This document shows, one piece after another, positions 1 through 9,435 of a stretch of DNA of 64,000 nucleotides (position 1 is its first letter; every line of letters begins with the position of its first letter). Source of the DNA: Pandoraea faecigallinarum (GTDB lineage Bacteria; Pseudomonadota; Gammaproteobacteria; Burkholderiales; Burkholderiaceae); NCBI RefSeq assembly GCF_001029105.3, contig NZ_CP011807.3, positions 2,790,001-2,854,000 of the forward strand, written 5' to 3'. A program made the position numbers and the translations under genes. The notes under the pieces are model-generated. The model saw only the letters and a list, made by a program, of their open reading frames with translations, was not told where the DNA came from and did not search any database.

Positions 1-1139
1 GTGAGCTTCAGGACATGCAGGTCGCGCGTCAGAAAGCCCGGTATGAGGCCGCCCAGACCCGCTACAACACCATGCGCATCGCGTTGGGTGCCACGCTCGC
101 GATCGCCCTGTTGCTTGCCCTGTGGGGCCGCGCCATGCTCGCGCGCGCCGTGCTGCGCCCGATTCGCGAAGTCATTGCCTATTTCGAGCGCATGGCCGCG
201 GGCGATCTGAGCCAGCGCATCGAACAGCGCACGCGCAACGAGATGGGCCAGCTTTTCGGCGCGCTCGGCCGCATGCGCGACGGTCTTGCCAACACGGTCG
301 GCACGGTACGCGAGAGCACCGAGGCCATTCACGGCAGCGCCCGCGAAATCGCCGATGGCAACGCGGATTTGTCGCGCCGCACGGAGTCCCAGGCGTCGTC
401 GCTGGAACAAACGGCGGCGAGCATGGAGGAACTGACCGCCGTCGTCAAACAAAACGCCGAGAACGCACGTGCCGCAAGCCAGCTCGCCGTCACGGCATCG
501 GAGACGGCCGCGCGGGGCGGCGACGTGGTTCAGGAAGTCGTCACCACGATGCGCGATATCGCCGAGGCATCGCAAAAGGTCAGCGACATTCTCACCGTCA
601 TCGACGGCATCGCCTTCCAGACGAACATCCTGGCGTTGAACGCCGCCGTGGAAGCCGCGCGCGCGGGCGAACAGGGTCGCGGTTTCGCGGTGGTCGCGGG
701 CGAAGTGCGTACGCTGGCGCAACGCAGCGCGTCGGCCGCCAAGGAAATCAAGGGATTGATCGAAGCGTCGGGCACGCGCGTGGAAGCCGGCACCCGGCTG
801 GTCGAGCGCGCAGGCGCAACGATGTCGGAAGTCGTGCAGTCGGTCAAACGCGTGACCGACATCATGGGCGAGATTTCGGCCGCCAGCGTCGAGCAATCCA
901 GCGGTATCGAGCAGGTCAACATGGCTGTCACGCAAATGGACGAGATGACGCAGCAAAACGCCGCACTCGTCGAGGAAGCTTCGGCCGCCGCCGCCGCCCT
1001 CGAGACGCAGGCGGCACGTCTGCGCGAGTCGGTCGCGCTGTTCCGGCTGTCGGCGCACGAAGCCGCCCACCCGGCTGCGGCCGTGACGGGCGATGCGTCG
1101 GGCGCTGCCGCTCCCGGCGCACTGGCGCTCGCCGCGTAA
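1..1139 (+). CDS. Methyl-accepting chemotaxis protein, 5' truncated by window edge
   Basis: This is the C-terminal part of a chemoreceptor; the open frame runs in from position 3 with no start in the window. One membrane segment ([20 protein letters not shown]) is followed by a HAMP linker with the usual RPI and AAGDLS motifs. A long signalling coiled coil follows, with the conserved hairpin tip ([20 protein letters not shown]). The tip binds CheA and CheW and so controls the flagellar motor. The Ala-rich tail has no C-terminal NWETF-type CheR-docking pentapeptide. The missing N-terminus should hold a periplasmic ligand-binding domain and a first membrane segment, so the ligand cannot be guessed. 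Family call is very secure. Confidence 0.95.
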   Translation, partial: ELQDMQVARQKARYEAAQTRYNTMRIALGATLAIALLLALWGRAMLARAVLRPIREVIAYFERMAAGDLSQRIEQRTRNEMGQLFGALGRMRDGLANTVGTVRESTEAIHGSAREIADGNADLSRRTESQASSLEQTAASMEELTAVVKQNAENARAASQLAVTASETAARGGDVVQEVVTTMRDIAEASQKVSDILTVIDGIAFQTNILALNAAVEAARAGEQGRGFAVVAGEVRTLAQRSASAAKEIKGLIEASGTRVEAGTRLVERAGATMSEVVQSVKRVTDIMGEISAASVEQSSGIEQVNMAVTQMDEMTQQNAALVEEASAAAAALETQAARLRESVALFRLSAHEAAHPAAAVTGDASGAAAPGALALAA

Positions 1140-1201
1140 TGCGCAGGCCGCTCGAACGTCACCCGTAGTTCATTCCATCCGATGATGCCCGGTCCGCTCG
1201 A

Positions 1202-1231
1202 CGGGCATCGCCGGGCATCGCCGGGTATGCC
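1202..1231. repeat. Short 10-bp tandem repeat after the chemoreceptor gene
   Basis: Three near-identical 10-bp units (CGGGCATCGC, CGGGCATCGC, CGGGTATGCC) lie in the 103-bp gap between two convergent genes. No gene or clear terminator is seen here. Confidence 0.6.
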
Positions 1232-1242
1232 GGGGATGTCCG

Positions 1243-1527
1243 TCAGATACTGGCTCGCTGCTCGAAGCCCTCCAGCGGCGACTCAGCCACCCACGCCTTG
1301 TCGACGTCGCAAGACGACACCTGCGCGCCTGGCGGCCCCTGCCGCAGCCATTCACACAGCGCCAGCAACTGGGCGGCCTCGCCCTGGGCGATGACCTCGA
1401 CCGTGCCGTCACGGCGGTTGCGTACCCAGCCGGCGACTCCAAGCTTGCGCGCCTCGACCACGCACGCCGCGCGGTAGCCCACGCCCTGCACCAGTCCGTG
1501 CACCACGATTTGCCACGTCGCCGTCAT
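1243..1527 (-). CDS. acyP: Acylphosphatase
   Basis: A 94-residue protein of normal acylphosphatase length, predicted to hydrolyse acyl phosphates such as acetyl phosphate or 1,3-bisphosphoglycerate in the cytoplasm. The two family signatures are present: VQGVGYR, with the catalytic Arg that holds the phosphate, and WVRNRRDGTVE, with the catalytic Asn. The frame is open for 29 more codons upstream, but the ATG at 1527 follows a purine-rich GGGAGGGGCG and starts where the family starts. It lies downstream of the PepSY reductase on the same strand, 137 bp away. No functional link is evident. Confidence 0.92.
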   Translation of the reverse strand: MTATWQIVVHGLVQGVGYRAACVVEARKLGVAGWVRNRRDGTVEVIAQGEAAQLLALCEWLRQGPPGAQVSSCDVDKAWVAESPLEGFEQRASI

Positions 1528-1664
1528 CGCCCCTCCCCTTGCCGGTCCTGTTCTGCCCGGCGACCACGCCGAAGCGGCGCCCCCTGAGCGGGATGGAAAA
1601 AGGGCCCGATGCATATCGAGCCCCGTTGTAACGCCTGTTACGTTAGCACACTGTGCGCGTACGT

Positions 1665-4301
1665 CTAATAGATGTCACGGCGATAACGCCCCTGCGCCGA
1701 GAGGTTGAGCAGCGTATCGGCGCCGATCGCGTCGGCCAAGGCGGCGTCGACGGCAGGCGCCATACCCGCCAGACTGCCGCACACGTAGATGGCGGCACCG
1801 TCGGCCACCCATTGCGCAATTTCCTGCGCGGCGTCGCGTACGCGATCCTGAACGTAGATCCGCTGTGCCTGATCGCGCGAGTAAACCCGATCGAGCCGTG
1901 CAATGCCCCCTTGCGCCTGCCACTCGCGCAACGTGGCGTCGTGAAAGGCATCGTGACTCGCCTGACGCTCACCGAAAATCAGCCAGTTGCGGACATGTCC
2001 CTGCGCAATGCGTGCCGACAGATGCGCCCGCAGGCCCGCCAGCCCCGTACCGTTCCCGATCAGGATCATGCCGTTCGCCCCGGCCGGCCCGTGGAAGCCG
2101 GGGTTACGACGCACACGCATGGTCACGCTCTCACCCAGCGCCACGCCATGCGTCAGCCATCCGGAGCCGAGGCCCAGCGTGCCGTCGGGATTTCGTGTCT
2201 GACGCACGAGCAGCATCAACTTACCTTCTTCCGGTGTCGAAGCGATCGAGTATTCGCGCTCGGGCAACGGCGCCAGGCGGTCGAGCCAGTCCTGCAAATC
2301 GATGCCGGCAGGCGGCGCCGTGTCTGGCAACACGCGCTCGCGCAACGCTTCGCCGAACAGCGCTTCACGTCCGGCCACGCTGACCCGCACGTCCGGCGCC
2401 CAGACACTGCCTGCGAGGAACACGTCGATATGCGCAGCCGTATGACGCGGGCGCACCTCCACGAGATCACCGGCGGCCCACGTCGCGCCCCGCGGCGGCG
2501 TGAACGCCAGATGATAGGCGGGCAGACCGGCGCTGCCGGGGTTGAGCACCTCACGCTCGGCAAGCGTCCATGGCTCGAAGCGCGGACCGTCTTCCGTCTT
2601 CGACGCCGCCAGCGGGCGCCCGAGCCACTCCCCAAGACGCTCCTGCCAGCTCGCCCATGCGCCCGGATCGCCCCGGTCGACCTCAATCGGCTCGAACGCT
2701 GCTACACCACCTTGCGCGCGCAGCCACCCGTCGAGTTTGCGACCGAAGCCGCAGAACGTGTCGTAATGGCTGTCGCCCAGCGACAACATGGCGAAACGCA
2801 ACGTCGGCAGCGCCATCGCCTGACTCATCAACTGCTGGGAGAATCGGCGCGCGCTGTCGGGCGGCTCGCCGTCACCGAAGGTGCTGACGATGAACAGCGC
2901 CCGCCTGGCCGCACCGAGCTGCGCCTGACCAATGCGTGCAAGCGGCTGAATCTGCGCCGGTACCCCCGCGCCCTGCAACATGCCGGCCGTCTGCCAGGCG
3001 AGTCCTTCGGCCACACCGCTTTGGCTGGCATAGCCGATCAGCACACCGTCTTCGGCCAACGAAACGGGAGCCGCTGCGGCCGTTGCAGCCGATGCGCCAT
3101 TACCCGTTCCCACGCCCGCGGGACGCGACGCGGCCAGCGCGCGTTTCTTCCTGCGCCGGTCGAGATACAGCATCCAGCCCGTAACGAAGAACACCGGCAT
3201 CATCAGGCTCGACAGCATCATGGCGACGATGCCCGGCGTGCCGAAGAAGCTGCCGCGATGCAACGCGTAGATGCTCGTCATCAACTGGCCGCCCGTCGTC
3301 TTCTGCAAGTAACGCTCTTCGTTGTGAACGATGCCCGACGCCGGATCGATGTCCATTCGGCTGAACGCACGTTCATGCGGCGCCGACGCGTCGAGCCAGG
3401 TCATCTGCAATGGACCGCCCGGCTTTTGCGACGCACGCAGGTACACCTTGGTGTAATCGGGCACCCGCGCGGTAAAGCGCTCCCACACCGTCCCCATGTC
3501 GTTCGCGGACGTGGAGGCCAGATCGGGCAACGCCCTCTTGCCCTCGGGGTGCTTTGCCGACCTCATGGTTTTCGCCGCCGCCGCCGCCGGCGTCTCGGCC
3601 GGTTTGTTGCGCACCGGCTGAGGAACGCCCGCCATCGAGAACAACATGCCGCGCCACCAGTCGTACGACCAGTAAAGCCCCGTTGTCGCGGACAGCAGGT
3701 ACGGCACCAGCACTACCGTGCCGATCACGGCGTGCAGGTTCCACAGGAAGGGGCGGCCTTGCTTCTTGAAGTCGATATGCAGCCAGGCGCGCCAGTTGCC
3801 GATTCGGCGCGGCCAGCGCAGATACAGACCGCTCAAGGCCAGCAGGAATAGCAGCAGCGTGGCCGCGCCGGTAATCTGCTTGCCGATGCCATCCACCGTC
3901 AGGAAGCGGTGAATGTCCATGATGAAACGGAATACGACGTCCGCCTGCGAGCGGCCGAGCATTTGCCCCGTGTACGGATCGACGAAATAGGTCTCGCCCC
4001 GAGTCCCGTCGCCAACGGCCAGGCGCACCCCGACGGCGTCCTCGGGCGCACGCATTACCGTCATGAGCAGAATGCGCCGATCCGGCACCGCCTCATGCAC
4101 GCGCGCGACCAGTTCGGGAACGGGCAGCCGTGACGCCGCCCCCGTCTCGGGCACCGTCACTGTCATGACGCCCGGGCTGAAGGCGCGGGTGAGTTCTTCG
4201 TAATAGGAAAGCAATGCGCCGGTCAGCCCGACCACTGCCAGCACCAGCCCGGCCGTAATGCCGAAGAACCAGTGCAGTTGAAACCACAGTCTTTTCATCA
4301 T
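1665..4301 (-). CDS. PepSY membrane protein fused to flavodoxin and FAD/NAD(P) reductase
   Basis: An 878-residue inner-membrane electron-transfer fusion. The first 400 residues are PepSY-type, with four membrane segments (near 13-35, 140-160, 190-215 and 355-380). Conserved His residues lie near the membrane faces (H10, H131, H190, H348), suitable for haem binding. A flavodoxin domain follows from about 420 (IGYASQSG, STFGDGEP, LSLGDSHYDTF). Last is a sulfite-reductase-type FAD/NADPH module (REYSIAST, GNGTGLAGLRAHL, YVCGS). Such fusions pass electrons from NADPH through FAD and FMN across the membrane. With the Fur-like site upstream, a role in reducing ferric siderophores is my inference. 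The frame extends 31 codons further upstream, but the two adjacent ATGs at 4301 and 4298 begin the family-like sequence. Confidence 0.88.
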   Translation of the reverse strand: MMKRLWFQLHWFFGITAGLVLAVVGLTGALLSYYEELTRAFSPGVMTVTVPETGAASRLPVPELVARVHEAVPDRRILLMTVMRAPEDAVGVRLAVGDGTRGETYFVDPYTGQMLGRSQADVVFRFIMDIHRFLTVDGIGKQITGAATLLLFLLALSGLYLRWPRRIGNWRAWLHIDFKKQGRPFLWNLHAVIGTVVLVPYLLSATTGLYWSYDWWRGMLFSMAGVPQPVRNKPAETPAAAAAKTMRSAKHPEGKRALPDLASTSANDMGTVWERFTARVPDYTKVYLRASQKPGGPLQMTWLDASAPHERAFSRMDIDPASGIVHNEERYLQKTTGGQLMTSIYALHRGSFFGTPGIVAMMLSSLMMPVFFVTGWMLYLDRRRKKRALAASRPAGVGTGNGASAATAAAAPVSLAEDGVLIGYASQSGVAEGLAWQTAGMLQGAGVPAQIQPLARIGQAQLGAARRALFIVSTFGDGEPPDSARRFSQQLMSQAMALPTLRFAMLSLGDSHYDTFCGFGRKLDGWLRAQGGVAAFEPIEVDRGDPGAWASWQERLGEWLGRPLAASKTEDGPRFEPWTLAEREVLNPGSAGLPAYHLAFTPPRGATWAAGDLVEVRPRHTAAHIDVFLAGSVWAPDVRVSVAGREALFGEALRERVLPDTAPPAGIDLQDWLDRLAPLPEREYSIASTPEEGKLMLLVRQTRNPDGTLGLGSGWLTHGVALGESVTMRVRRNPGFHGPAGANGMILIGNGTGLAGLRAHLSARIAQGHVRNWLIFGERQASHDAFHDATLREWQAQGGIARLDRVYSRDQAQRIYVQDRVRDAAQEIAQWVADGAAIYVCGSLAGMAPAVDAALADAIGADTLLNLSAQGRYRRDIY

Positions 4302-4653
4302 TGTTGTCGTCCAACGCACGCCCGTGCGCCAGTGCTGGCGCGTGCGTGGCAAATGTGCCGTGCCGCGATTCCCCGGTGGAGCACCATGCGGCAATTAGCG
4401 AATGTTATTGCAAACGATTCTCATATTCAATACCTGCTTACCTTTCCCAACGTTGTAGGCGTCGTCCGACAGGAATTTCATACATAAGACGACGCCTTGT
4501 CGGTTTTTGAGCGGTTACGATAAATGCGTCCGCGCGGATGTCCGCGCTCCCGCCAACCAATTCGCCGCTCGTCACGCCTCGTCTGCCCACTCCCTAGCCC
4601 TTGCTGGCCCTGGAACGACCTGTCGACCTGCGGCACGACAGCGACGGAGTGCC
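4302..4653. other. Divergent intergenic region, PepSY reductase / otsB
   Basis: 352 bp between the divergent starts of the reductase and otsB. It holds the Fur-box-like site listed separately and, just before otsB, a GGAG ribosome site at about 4646-4649. The AT-rich stretch near 4395-4450 is the likely promoter area for the reductase. No small gene is convincing. An open frame from 4507 into otsB lacks a ribosome site and has unlikely composition. Confidence 0.6.
4406..4430 (-). promoter_or_regulatory. Fur-box-like operator
   Basis: Read on the minus strand the site is TTGAATATGAGAATCGTTTG followed by CAATA. It closely resembles the repeated hexamers (GATAAT-like) of known Fur boxes of the form AATGAGAATCATT. 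It sits about 110 bp upstream of the reductase start in an AT-rich stretch that stands out from the surrounding GC-rich DNA. Iron repression of the reductase is inferred from this match alone. Confidence 0.6.
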
Positions 4654-5538
4654 ATGCAACCTCTTGCGTCTTCCCCGCCCCTCTCGACGGCATCGACCGC
4701 CACGCCGGGTACATCCCCGGATGCTGCCCCCAGCACCGCGGCTGCCGACACGCGCCCAGTCGACGTTACCCGCATGGCATTCTTTTTCGATCTCGACGGC
4801 ACGCTGGCGCCACTGGCCGCGCGTCCGGACGCGGTGAAGCTGCCGCTGGACACTGCCCGCGTGCTGGCCAGCCTGTTCGAGCGAACCGGTGGCGCGCTTG
4901 CCGTCGTCTCCGGCCGGTCCCTCGACGATATCGACGGCCTGCTCGCGCCGCTGCACGTACCGGCCGCCGGACTGCACGGCGCCGAACTCCGTCACGCCGA
5001 CGGCAGACTGCGCCGTGCCGAAGGGCATGCGGCCGACACCGAGCGTATTGCTGCGATGGCGGCCCCGTTGCAGGCCCTGGTGGCACAGCATCCCGGCCTT
5101 CTGCTGGAGAACAAGGGCAGCGCACTCGCCCTTCACTATCGCGGTGCCCCTGAGTTAGCCGGCGTGGCCCGCGACACCATGCGCGCGCTGGCCGAGTTAC
5201 ATGCCGAACATTTCTCGCTGCAACCGGGAAAGCTCGTCTTCGAACTGCGCCCTCGCCATGCCACCAAGGGGCGAGCGATCGCCGCACTACTGAATGAAGC
5301 CCCGTTCGCCGGTCGCACGCCACTCTTTGCCGGCGACGATCTGACCGACGAGGCCGGTTTCGCCGACGTGAATGCGCTGGGCGGCATCACGATCAAGATC
5401 GGGGATGGACAGACGTGCGCCCGCTATCGTCTGCCTTCGCCGGGAGCGCTCACCGCCTGGCTGCTCACGCTGCACCGGCCCGCTTCCCCTTCATCCCCCT
5501 CATCCCCGCTCCAACCCTCTCAGGAGACAGACGTATGA
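4654..5538 (+). CDS. otsB: Trehalose-6-phosphate phosphatase
   Basis: A 294-residue HAD-superfamily phosphatase that releases trehalose from trehalose-6-phosphate. HAD motif I is FFDLDGTLAP, with nucleophile D46 and acid D48. VVSGRSLDDI and GLHGAE follow, and the metal-binding motif FAGDDLTDEAGF is near the end. The ATG at 4654 has a GGAG 5-8 bases before it. The first 40 residues are low-complexity Ser/Ala/Pro/Thr, so an internal start at 4774 (MAFFFDLDG) is also possible. The stop codon overlaps the otsA start (ATGA), so the two are translationally coupled and make the full OtsA-OtsB trehalose pathway, usually an osmotic and stress response. Confidence 0.95.
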   Translation: MQPLASSPPLSTASTATPGTSPDAAPSTAAADTRPVDVTRMAFFFDLDGTLAPLAARPDAVKLPLDTARVLASLFERTGGALAVVSGRSLDDIDGLLAPLHVPAAGLHGAELRHADGRLRRAEGHAADTERIAAMAAPLQALVAQHPGLLLENKGSALALHYRGAPELAGVARDTMRALAELHAEHFSLQPGKLVFELRPRHATKGRAIAALLNEAPFAGRTPLFAGDDLTDEAGFADVNALGGITIKIGDGQTCARYRLPSPGALTAWLLTLHRPASPSSPSSPLQPSQETDV

Positions 5539-6953
5539 GTCGCTTAGTCATCGTGTCGAACCGGGTCGCCCCCATTACCGAGGGCAAACCGACGGCCGGC
5601 GGATTGGCCATCGGCGTATTCGACGCGCTCAAGGACACCGGAGGCATGTGGTTCGGCTGGAATGGTGAAATCGACGCGGAACCGGCGATCGCGCCGGAGA
5701 TCGCGCATCGCAACAACGTCACCTTCGCGACCGTACCGCTCACACGCCGTGACTACAACACGTACTACCGCGGATTCTCAAACGCCACGCTATGGCCGAC
5801 GTTCCACTACCGCGACGACCTCACGCGCTACCAGCGCGACGACTACAACGGTTATCGTCACGTCAACGCGCGCTTCGCTTCGCTGCTCGCGCCGTTGCTC
5901 AAGCACGACGACCTCATCTGGGTGCACGACTACCACCTGCTCCCGTTCGCGCAGGCCTGCCGGCAGATCGGCTTGCAGCAACGCCTCGGCTTCTTCCTCC
6001 ACATTCCCTTCCCGTCGCCCCAGGTGCTGATGACCGTACCGCCTCATGAGGCGCTCGTGCGGGCGATGTGCGAATACGACCTCGTCGGCTTCCAGACCGA
6101 GATCGATCGTACGGCGTTCACCGATTACCTGCTGCGTTTCGCCGGTGCAACGATGAATGGCGACGGCACGATCACCGCCTACGGACGAACGCTGCGTACC
6201 GGCGTCTACCCGATCGGTGTGTATCCGGACGAGATCCAAAAGCAGGCGACCGCGCGCGCAACGGTCAAGCACATCCTCGATCTCAAGCAGGGATTGCAGG
6301 AGCGCAAGCTCATCATGAGCGTGGATCGCCTCGATTACTCCAAGGGGATGCTGGAGCGCTTTCGCGCCTTCGAGCGACTGCTGGAACTCTGGCCGAACCA
6401 GCAAGGCACGGTGAGTTTCGTGCAGGTCGCGCCGCCGAGCCGATCCGACGTGGCGGGCTATGGCGAAATCCGTCGTCAACTGGAAGCGGAGGCGGGTCAT
6501 ATCAACGGACGCTTCTCCGATCTCGCCTGGACGCCACTGCGCTACATCAACAAGCGCTACGATCACGAAGTGCTGATGTCCTTCTTCCGGGCGTCGCAGG
6601 TCGGCTACGTCACGCCGCTGCGCGATGGCATGAACCTCGTCGCGAAGGAGTACGTCGCCTCGCAAGACCCGGCGGACCCAGGGGTGCTGGTGCTCTCCTG
6701 CTTCGCGGGCGCCGCACAGGAACTCGATGGCGCGCTGATCGTGAACCCGTACGACATCGACGGCATGGCCGAGGCGCTGCGCTCTGCGCTGAACATGTCG
6801 CTGTCCGAGCGCCAGTCGCGTTACGAGAGCATGATGGGCGCATTGCGCGAGCATAACCTGTCGACGTGGCGCGACCGTTTCATCAACGACCTGCGCGCGC
6901 CGGCGGCCGCGACACCGGCCCTGTTGCGCTGCGCGCAACCCGCCGCCGCCTGA
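5535..6953 (+). CDS. otsA: Trehalose-6-phosphate synthase
   Basis: A 472-residue GT20 glycosyltransferase that joins UDP-glucose and glucose-6-phosphate. Family motifs run in order: [50 protein letters not shown] and [16 protein letters not shown]. The DYSKG Lys and preceding Arg belong to the donor-phosphate site. The start at 5535 lies in the ATGA overlap with otsB and has AGGAGACAG upstream. The longer in-frame extension back to 5415 is simply otsB read in another frame. Length matches the family exactly. Confidence 0.97.
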   Translation: MSRLVIVSNRVAPITEGKPTAGGLAIGVFDALKDTGGMWFGWNGEIDAEPAIAPEIAHRNNVTFATVPLTRRDYNTYYRGFSNATLWPTFHYRDDLTRYQRDDYNGYRHVNARFASLLAPLLKHDDLIWVHDYHLLPFAQACRQIGLQQRLGFFLHIPFPSPQVLMTVPPHEALVRAMCEYDLVGFQTEIDRTAFTDYLLRFAGATMNGDGTITAYGRTLRTGVYPIGVYPDEIQKQATARATVKHILDLKQGLQERKLIMSVDRLDYSKGMLERFRAFERLLELWPNQQGTVSFVQVAPPSRSDVAGYGEIRRQLEAEAGHINGRFSDLAWTPLRYINKRYDHEVLMSFFRASQVGYVTPLRDGMNLVAKEYVASQDPADPGVLVLSCFAGAAQELDGALIVNPYDIDGMAEALRSALNMSLSERQSRYESMMGALREHNLSTWRDRFINDLRAPAAATPALLRCAQPAAA

Positions 6954-7031
6954 CTGCCCGGCCCCTGCGAGGGTCCGTCACGCCTCGTGAAGGAGGCAGA
7001 CAAGCGACGACGACGCCTCAGGAGATCCGCC

Positions 7032-7841
7032 ATGAGCCAACGTCCAGTCCCCGCAACCGCCCCGTGCGTCGAAGTCGAGACCAACGGGCCCGTGACCGTC
7101 ATTACGCTCGCGCGTCCGGCGCGCCGTAACGCCGTCGACCGCGACATGGCGGCGGCGTTGCGCGACGCACTGCTCGCTTTCGAGCGGGACGAGAGCGCCA
7201 GCGTCGCCGTACTCTGTGGCAAGGGGGCGGCTTTCTGCGCGGGTGCGGATCTCTGCGCGTTCGACGACCCCGAGCGACGCAACGTCGTCACGCCCGACGG
7301 GAGTGGCGACGGACCGATGGGGCTCACACGGCGTCATCTGGACAAGCCGGTGATCGCCGCCGTCAGCGGTCATGCTGTCGCAGGCGGTCTGGAGTTGGCG
7401 TTGTGGTGCGACTTGCGCGTCGCGGACGACACTGCGACGTTCGGCGTGTTCTGCCGACGCTTCGGCGTTCCGCTCATCGATGGCGGAACGGTGCGTCTGC
7501 CCCGTCTGATCGGCATGAGCCGCGCGCTCGACATGATCCTCACCGGCCGCGCGGTCGGCGCTCAGGAGGCATTCGAAATCGGTTTGGTGAACCGGCTGGT
7601 GCCGGAAGGCATGGCGCGTCAGGGCGCTGTCGCGCTCGCGCAGCAGCTGGCCGACCTGCCGCAAGGGGCCTTGCGTGCCGATCGCCGGGCCGCCTACGCG
7701 CAATGGGACCTATCGCTGGAAGCGGCGTTGCGCCAGGAAGGCGCTGCGGGGCACAGCGTTGTATTTTCGGAAGGTATTGCCGGTGCCCGCGCCTTTCTCG
7801 GCGGGGCCGGCCGTCACGGCGCGCCGCGCGACACACCGTGA
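7032..7841 (+). CDS. Crotonase-family protein (enoyl-CoA hydratase/isomerase-like)
   Basis: A 269-residue crotonase fold protein. The CoA oxyanion-hole regions are present (AFCAGADL and SGHAVAGGLELAL). The first catalytic Glu of hydratases is there (E121), but the position of the second holds C141 in FGVFCRRFGVPLIDGG. A classical two-Glu syn-hydration is therefore doubtful; an isomerase, hydrolase or other CoA chemistry is possible. This CRRFGVP variant forms a recognisable subgroup often labelled enoyl-CoA hydratase. The ATG at 7032 has AGGAG 9 bases upstream. It lies 78 bp after otsA on the same strand, with no obvious metabolic link. Confidence 0.85.
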   Translation: MSQRPVPATAPCVEVETNGPVTVITLARPARRNAVDRDMAAALRDALLAFERDESASVAVLCGKGAAFCAGADLCAFDDPERRNVVTPDGSGDGPMGLTRRHLDKPVIAAVSGHAVAGGLELALWCDLRVADDTATFGVFCRRFGVPLIDGGTVRLPRLIGMSRALDMILTGRAVGAQEAFEIGLVNRLVPEGMARQGAVALAQQLADLPQGALRADRRAAYAQWDLSLEAALRQEGAAGHSVVFSEGIAGARAFLGGAGRHGAPRDTP

Positions 7842-7853
7842 CCGCGACGCGCC

Positions 7854-8528
7854 TCAGCGCGCCGGCGCCGGCAGCGGCGGCATCTCCGACAGACGCTTGG
7901 CCAGACCGTCGGCGATCTCTTTCTGGTTGGCCTGTCTGGCGAAATCGATCGCCGTCATCTTGAGCTGATTTTTCAGACGAACATCCGCCCCGCCATCGAG
8001 TAGCACCTTGCAGGTGGTAATGTGACCGCCGCGCGCGGCCATCATGAGCGGTGTGGTGCCGTTGGGCGACTCGGCGTCGACGTACGCCGACGCATCGAGC
8101 AGCATCTTCACAATATCGTCGTGGCCGTTCGTCGCGGCGTAATGCAACGGCGCCCAGCCCTTCTTGTTCACCTCCGCCTCCTTGTCGATCAGCAACTTGA
8201 CCATCGGCGTCAGGCCTTGCAGCGACGCGATCATCATGGCGTTCTCGTCGGCGTGATTGGTCGCCTCGAGATCGGTGCGCTTGTCTTCGATCAGCAGCCT
8301 GGCCACGCCGACCGACTTCTCGCGCATGGCGATCACCAGCAGCGGGTCACCCTTTTCGTCCGTGGTGTTCGGATCGACGCCTGCCTTGAGCGCCTGCTGA
8401 ACCGCCCTGGTGTCGTCGAACACGACCGCCTTGACCAGCGCCGTGTTGGACGTCGCAGCGGTGGCACATGCCGTGAGCCAAAGCACGCTCAGTAGCGTGA
8501 AAGCACGGATCGTCAAAAATTTGCGCAT
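7854..8528 (-). CDS. Ankyrin-repeat lipoprotein
   Basis: A 224-residue exported protein. The N-terminus is a lipoprotein signal with lipobox LTAC at about residues 18-21. The rest is about five ankyrin repeats of roughly 33 residues, shown by recurrent GWAPLHYAATNGHDDIVKML-like units and paired helices. Ankyrin repeats bind protein partners; no catalytic motif is visible, so the partner is unknown. It lies 95 bp downstream of tatD at the end of the mltG-tmk-holB-tatD run on the same strand and may be co-transcribed. The last 40 residues are Pro/Ala-ended helix (LPAPAR). Confidence 0.85.
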   Translation of the reverse strand: MRKFLTIRAFTLLSVLWLTACATAATSNTALVKAVVFDDTRAVQQALKAGVDPNTTDEKGDPLLVIAMREKSVGVARLLIEDKRTDLEATNHADENAMMIASLQGLTPMVKLLIDKEAEVNKKGWAPLHYAATNGHDDIVKMLLDASAYVDAESPNGTTPLMMAARGGHITTCKVLLDGGADVRLKNQLKMTAIDFARQANQKEIADGLAKRLSEMPPLPAPAR

Positions 8529-8623
8529 CGGAAGCTCCTGTCGGTAGTCCGGGGAAAGTCTGCTAAAGCTTGCTGAAAACGTCGATTCGAATGCAAACGG
8601 TTCGGTCAGTCGACCGATGCCGT

Positions 8624-9406
8624 TCAGTGCGCAGCCGTCGAGAACAGACGGAAGAAGTTCTGCGTCGTGGCTTCGGCGATCTTCTGCAACGGCTCACCGC
8701 GCAAATCCGCGATGAACTCGCCCACATGCCTGACATAACCGGGCTGGTTGAGCTTGCCGCGATACGGCACCGGCGCGAGATACGGCGAATCGGTTTCGAT
8801 GAGCATGCGTTCGAGCGGCACACGGCGCGCCACGTCCTGTAAATCGCGCGCGCTCTTGAACGTCACGATCCCGGAAAACGAGATGTAGAAATTCTGATCG
8901 AGCGCGCCCTTGGCCACTTCCCAACTTTCAGTAAAACAGTGCATCACGCCGGCCGGTTCGCCCGCGCCCTCTTCGTGCATGAGACGCAGCGTATCGTCGG
9001 CCGCCGAGCGCGTGTGGATGATGAGCGGCTTGCCCGTGGCCCGCGCGGCGCGAATGTGCGTGCGAAATCGTTCTCGCTGCCACTCCATGTCCTCGATGCT
9101 GCGGCCTTCAAGGCGATAGTAGTCGAGGCCGGTCTCTCCAATGGCCACCACCTTGGGCGCAGCCGCCAGACGGATCAGGTCGTCAACGCTCGGCTCGGGA
9201 GTGTCCTCATAATCCGGATGCACCCCCACCGAGGCGTAGACGTTATCGTGCTGTGCCGCAATCGCCAGCACCTGAGGCAGCGTCGGCAGATCGACCGAGA
9301 CACATAGCGCGTGACTGACTTTGTTCTCACGCATGCGCGCGAGCAAATCGGGCATCTGCTCGGCCAGTTCCGGGAAATTGATATGACAGTGCGAATCGAT
9401 GAACAT
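8624..9406 (-). CDS. tatD: TatD-family metal-dependent deoxyribonuclease
   Basis: A 260-residue TIM-barrel hydrolase of the TatD (YcfH) family. The metal-ligand motifs are in order: DSHCHINF at the N-terminus, GETGLDYY, IHTRSA, HCFTES and ETDSPYLAP. TatD proteins are 3'-5' DNases in DNA repair or turnover; the YcfH branch has no proven in vivo substrate. The frame stays open far upstream, but MFIDSHCH at 9406 is the family start. Gene order after holB matches the E. coli yceG-tmk-holB-ycfH neighbourhood. Confidence 0.93.
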   Translation of the reverse strand: MFIDSHCHINFPELAEQMPDLLARMRENKVSHALCVSVDLPTLPQVLAIAAQHDNVYASVGVHPDYEDTPEPSVDDLIRLAAAPKVVAIGETGLDYYRLEGRSIEDMEWQRERFRTHIRAARATGKPLIIHTRSAADDTLRLMHEEGAGEPAGVMHCFTESWEVAKGALDQNFYISFSGIVTFKSARDLQDVARRVPLERMLIETDSPYLAPVPYRGKLNQPGYVRHVGEFIADLRGEPLQKIAEATTQNFFRLFSTAAH

Positions 9407-9435
9407 GATGTGCGATCGGTTGCCGGCGCCCCGCA

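Noticed and set aside
1653..3851. 732-codon open frame on the plus strand
   Set aside because: Antisense shadow of the PepSY reductase gene, no ribosome site, low-complexity Arg/His/Gln composition.
4507..4653. Upstream extension of otsB
   Set aside because: No ribosome site at 4507 and the added 49 residues have no family similarity; the ATG at 4654 has GGAG.
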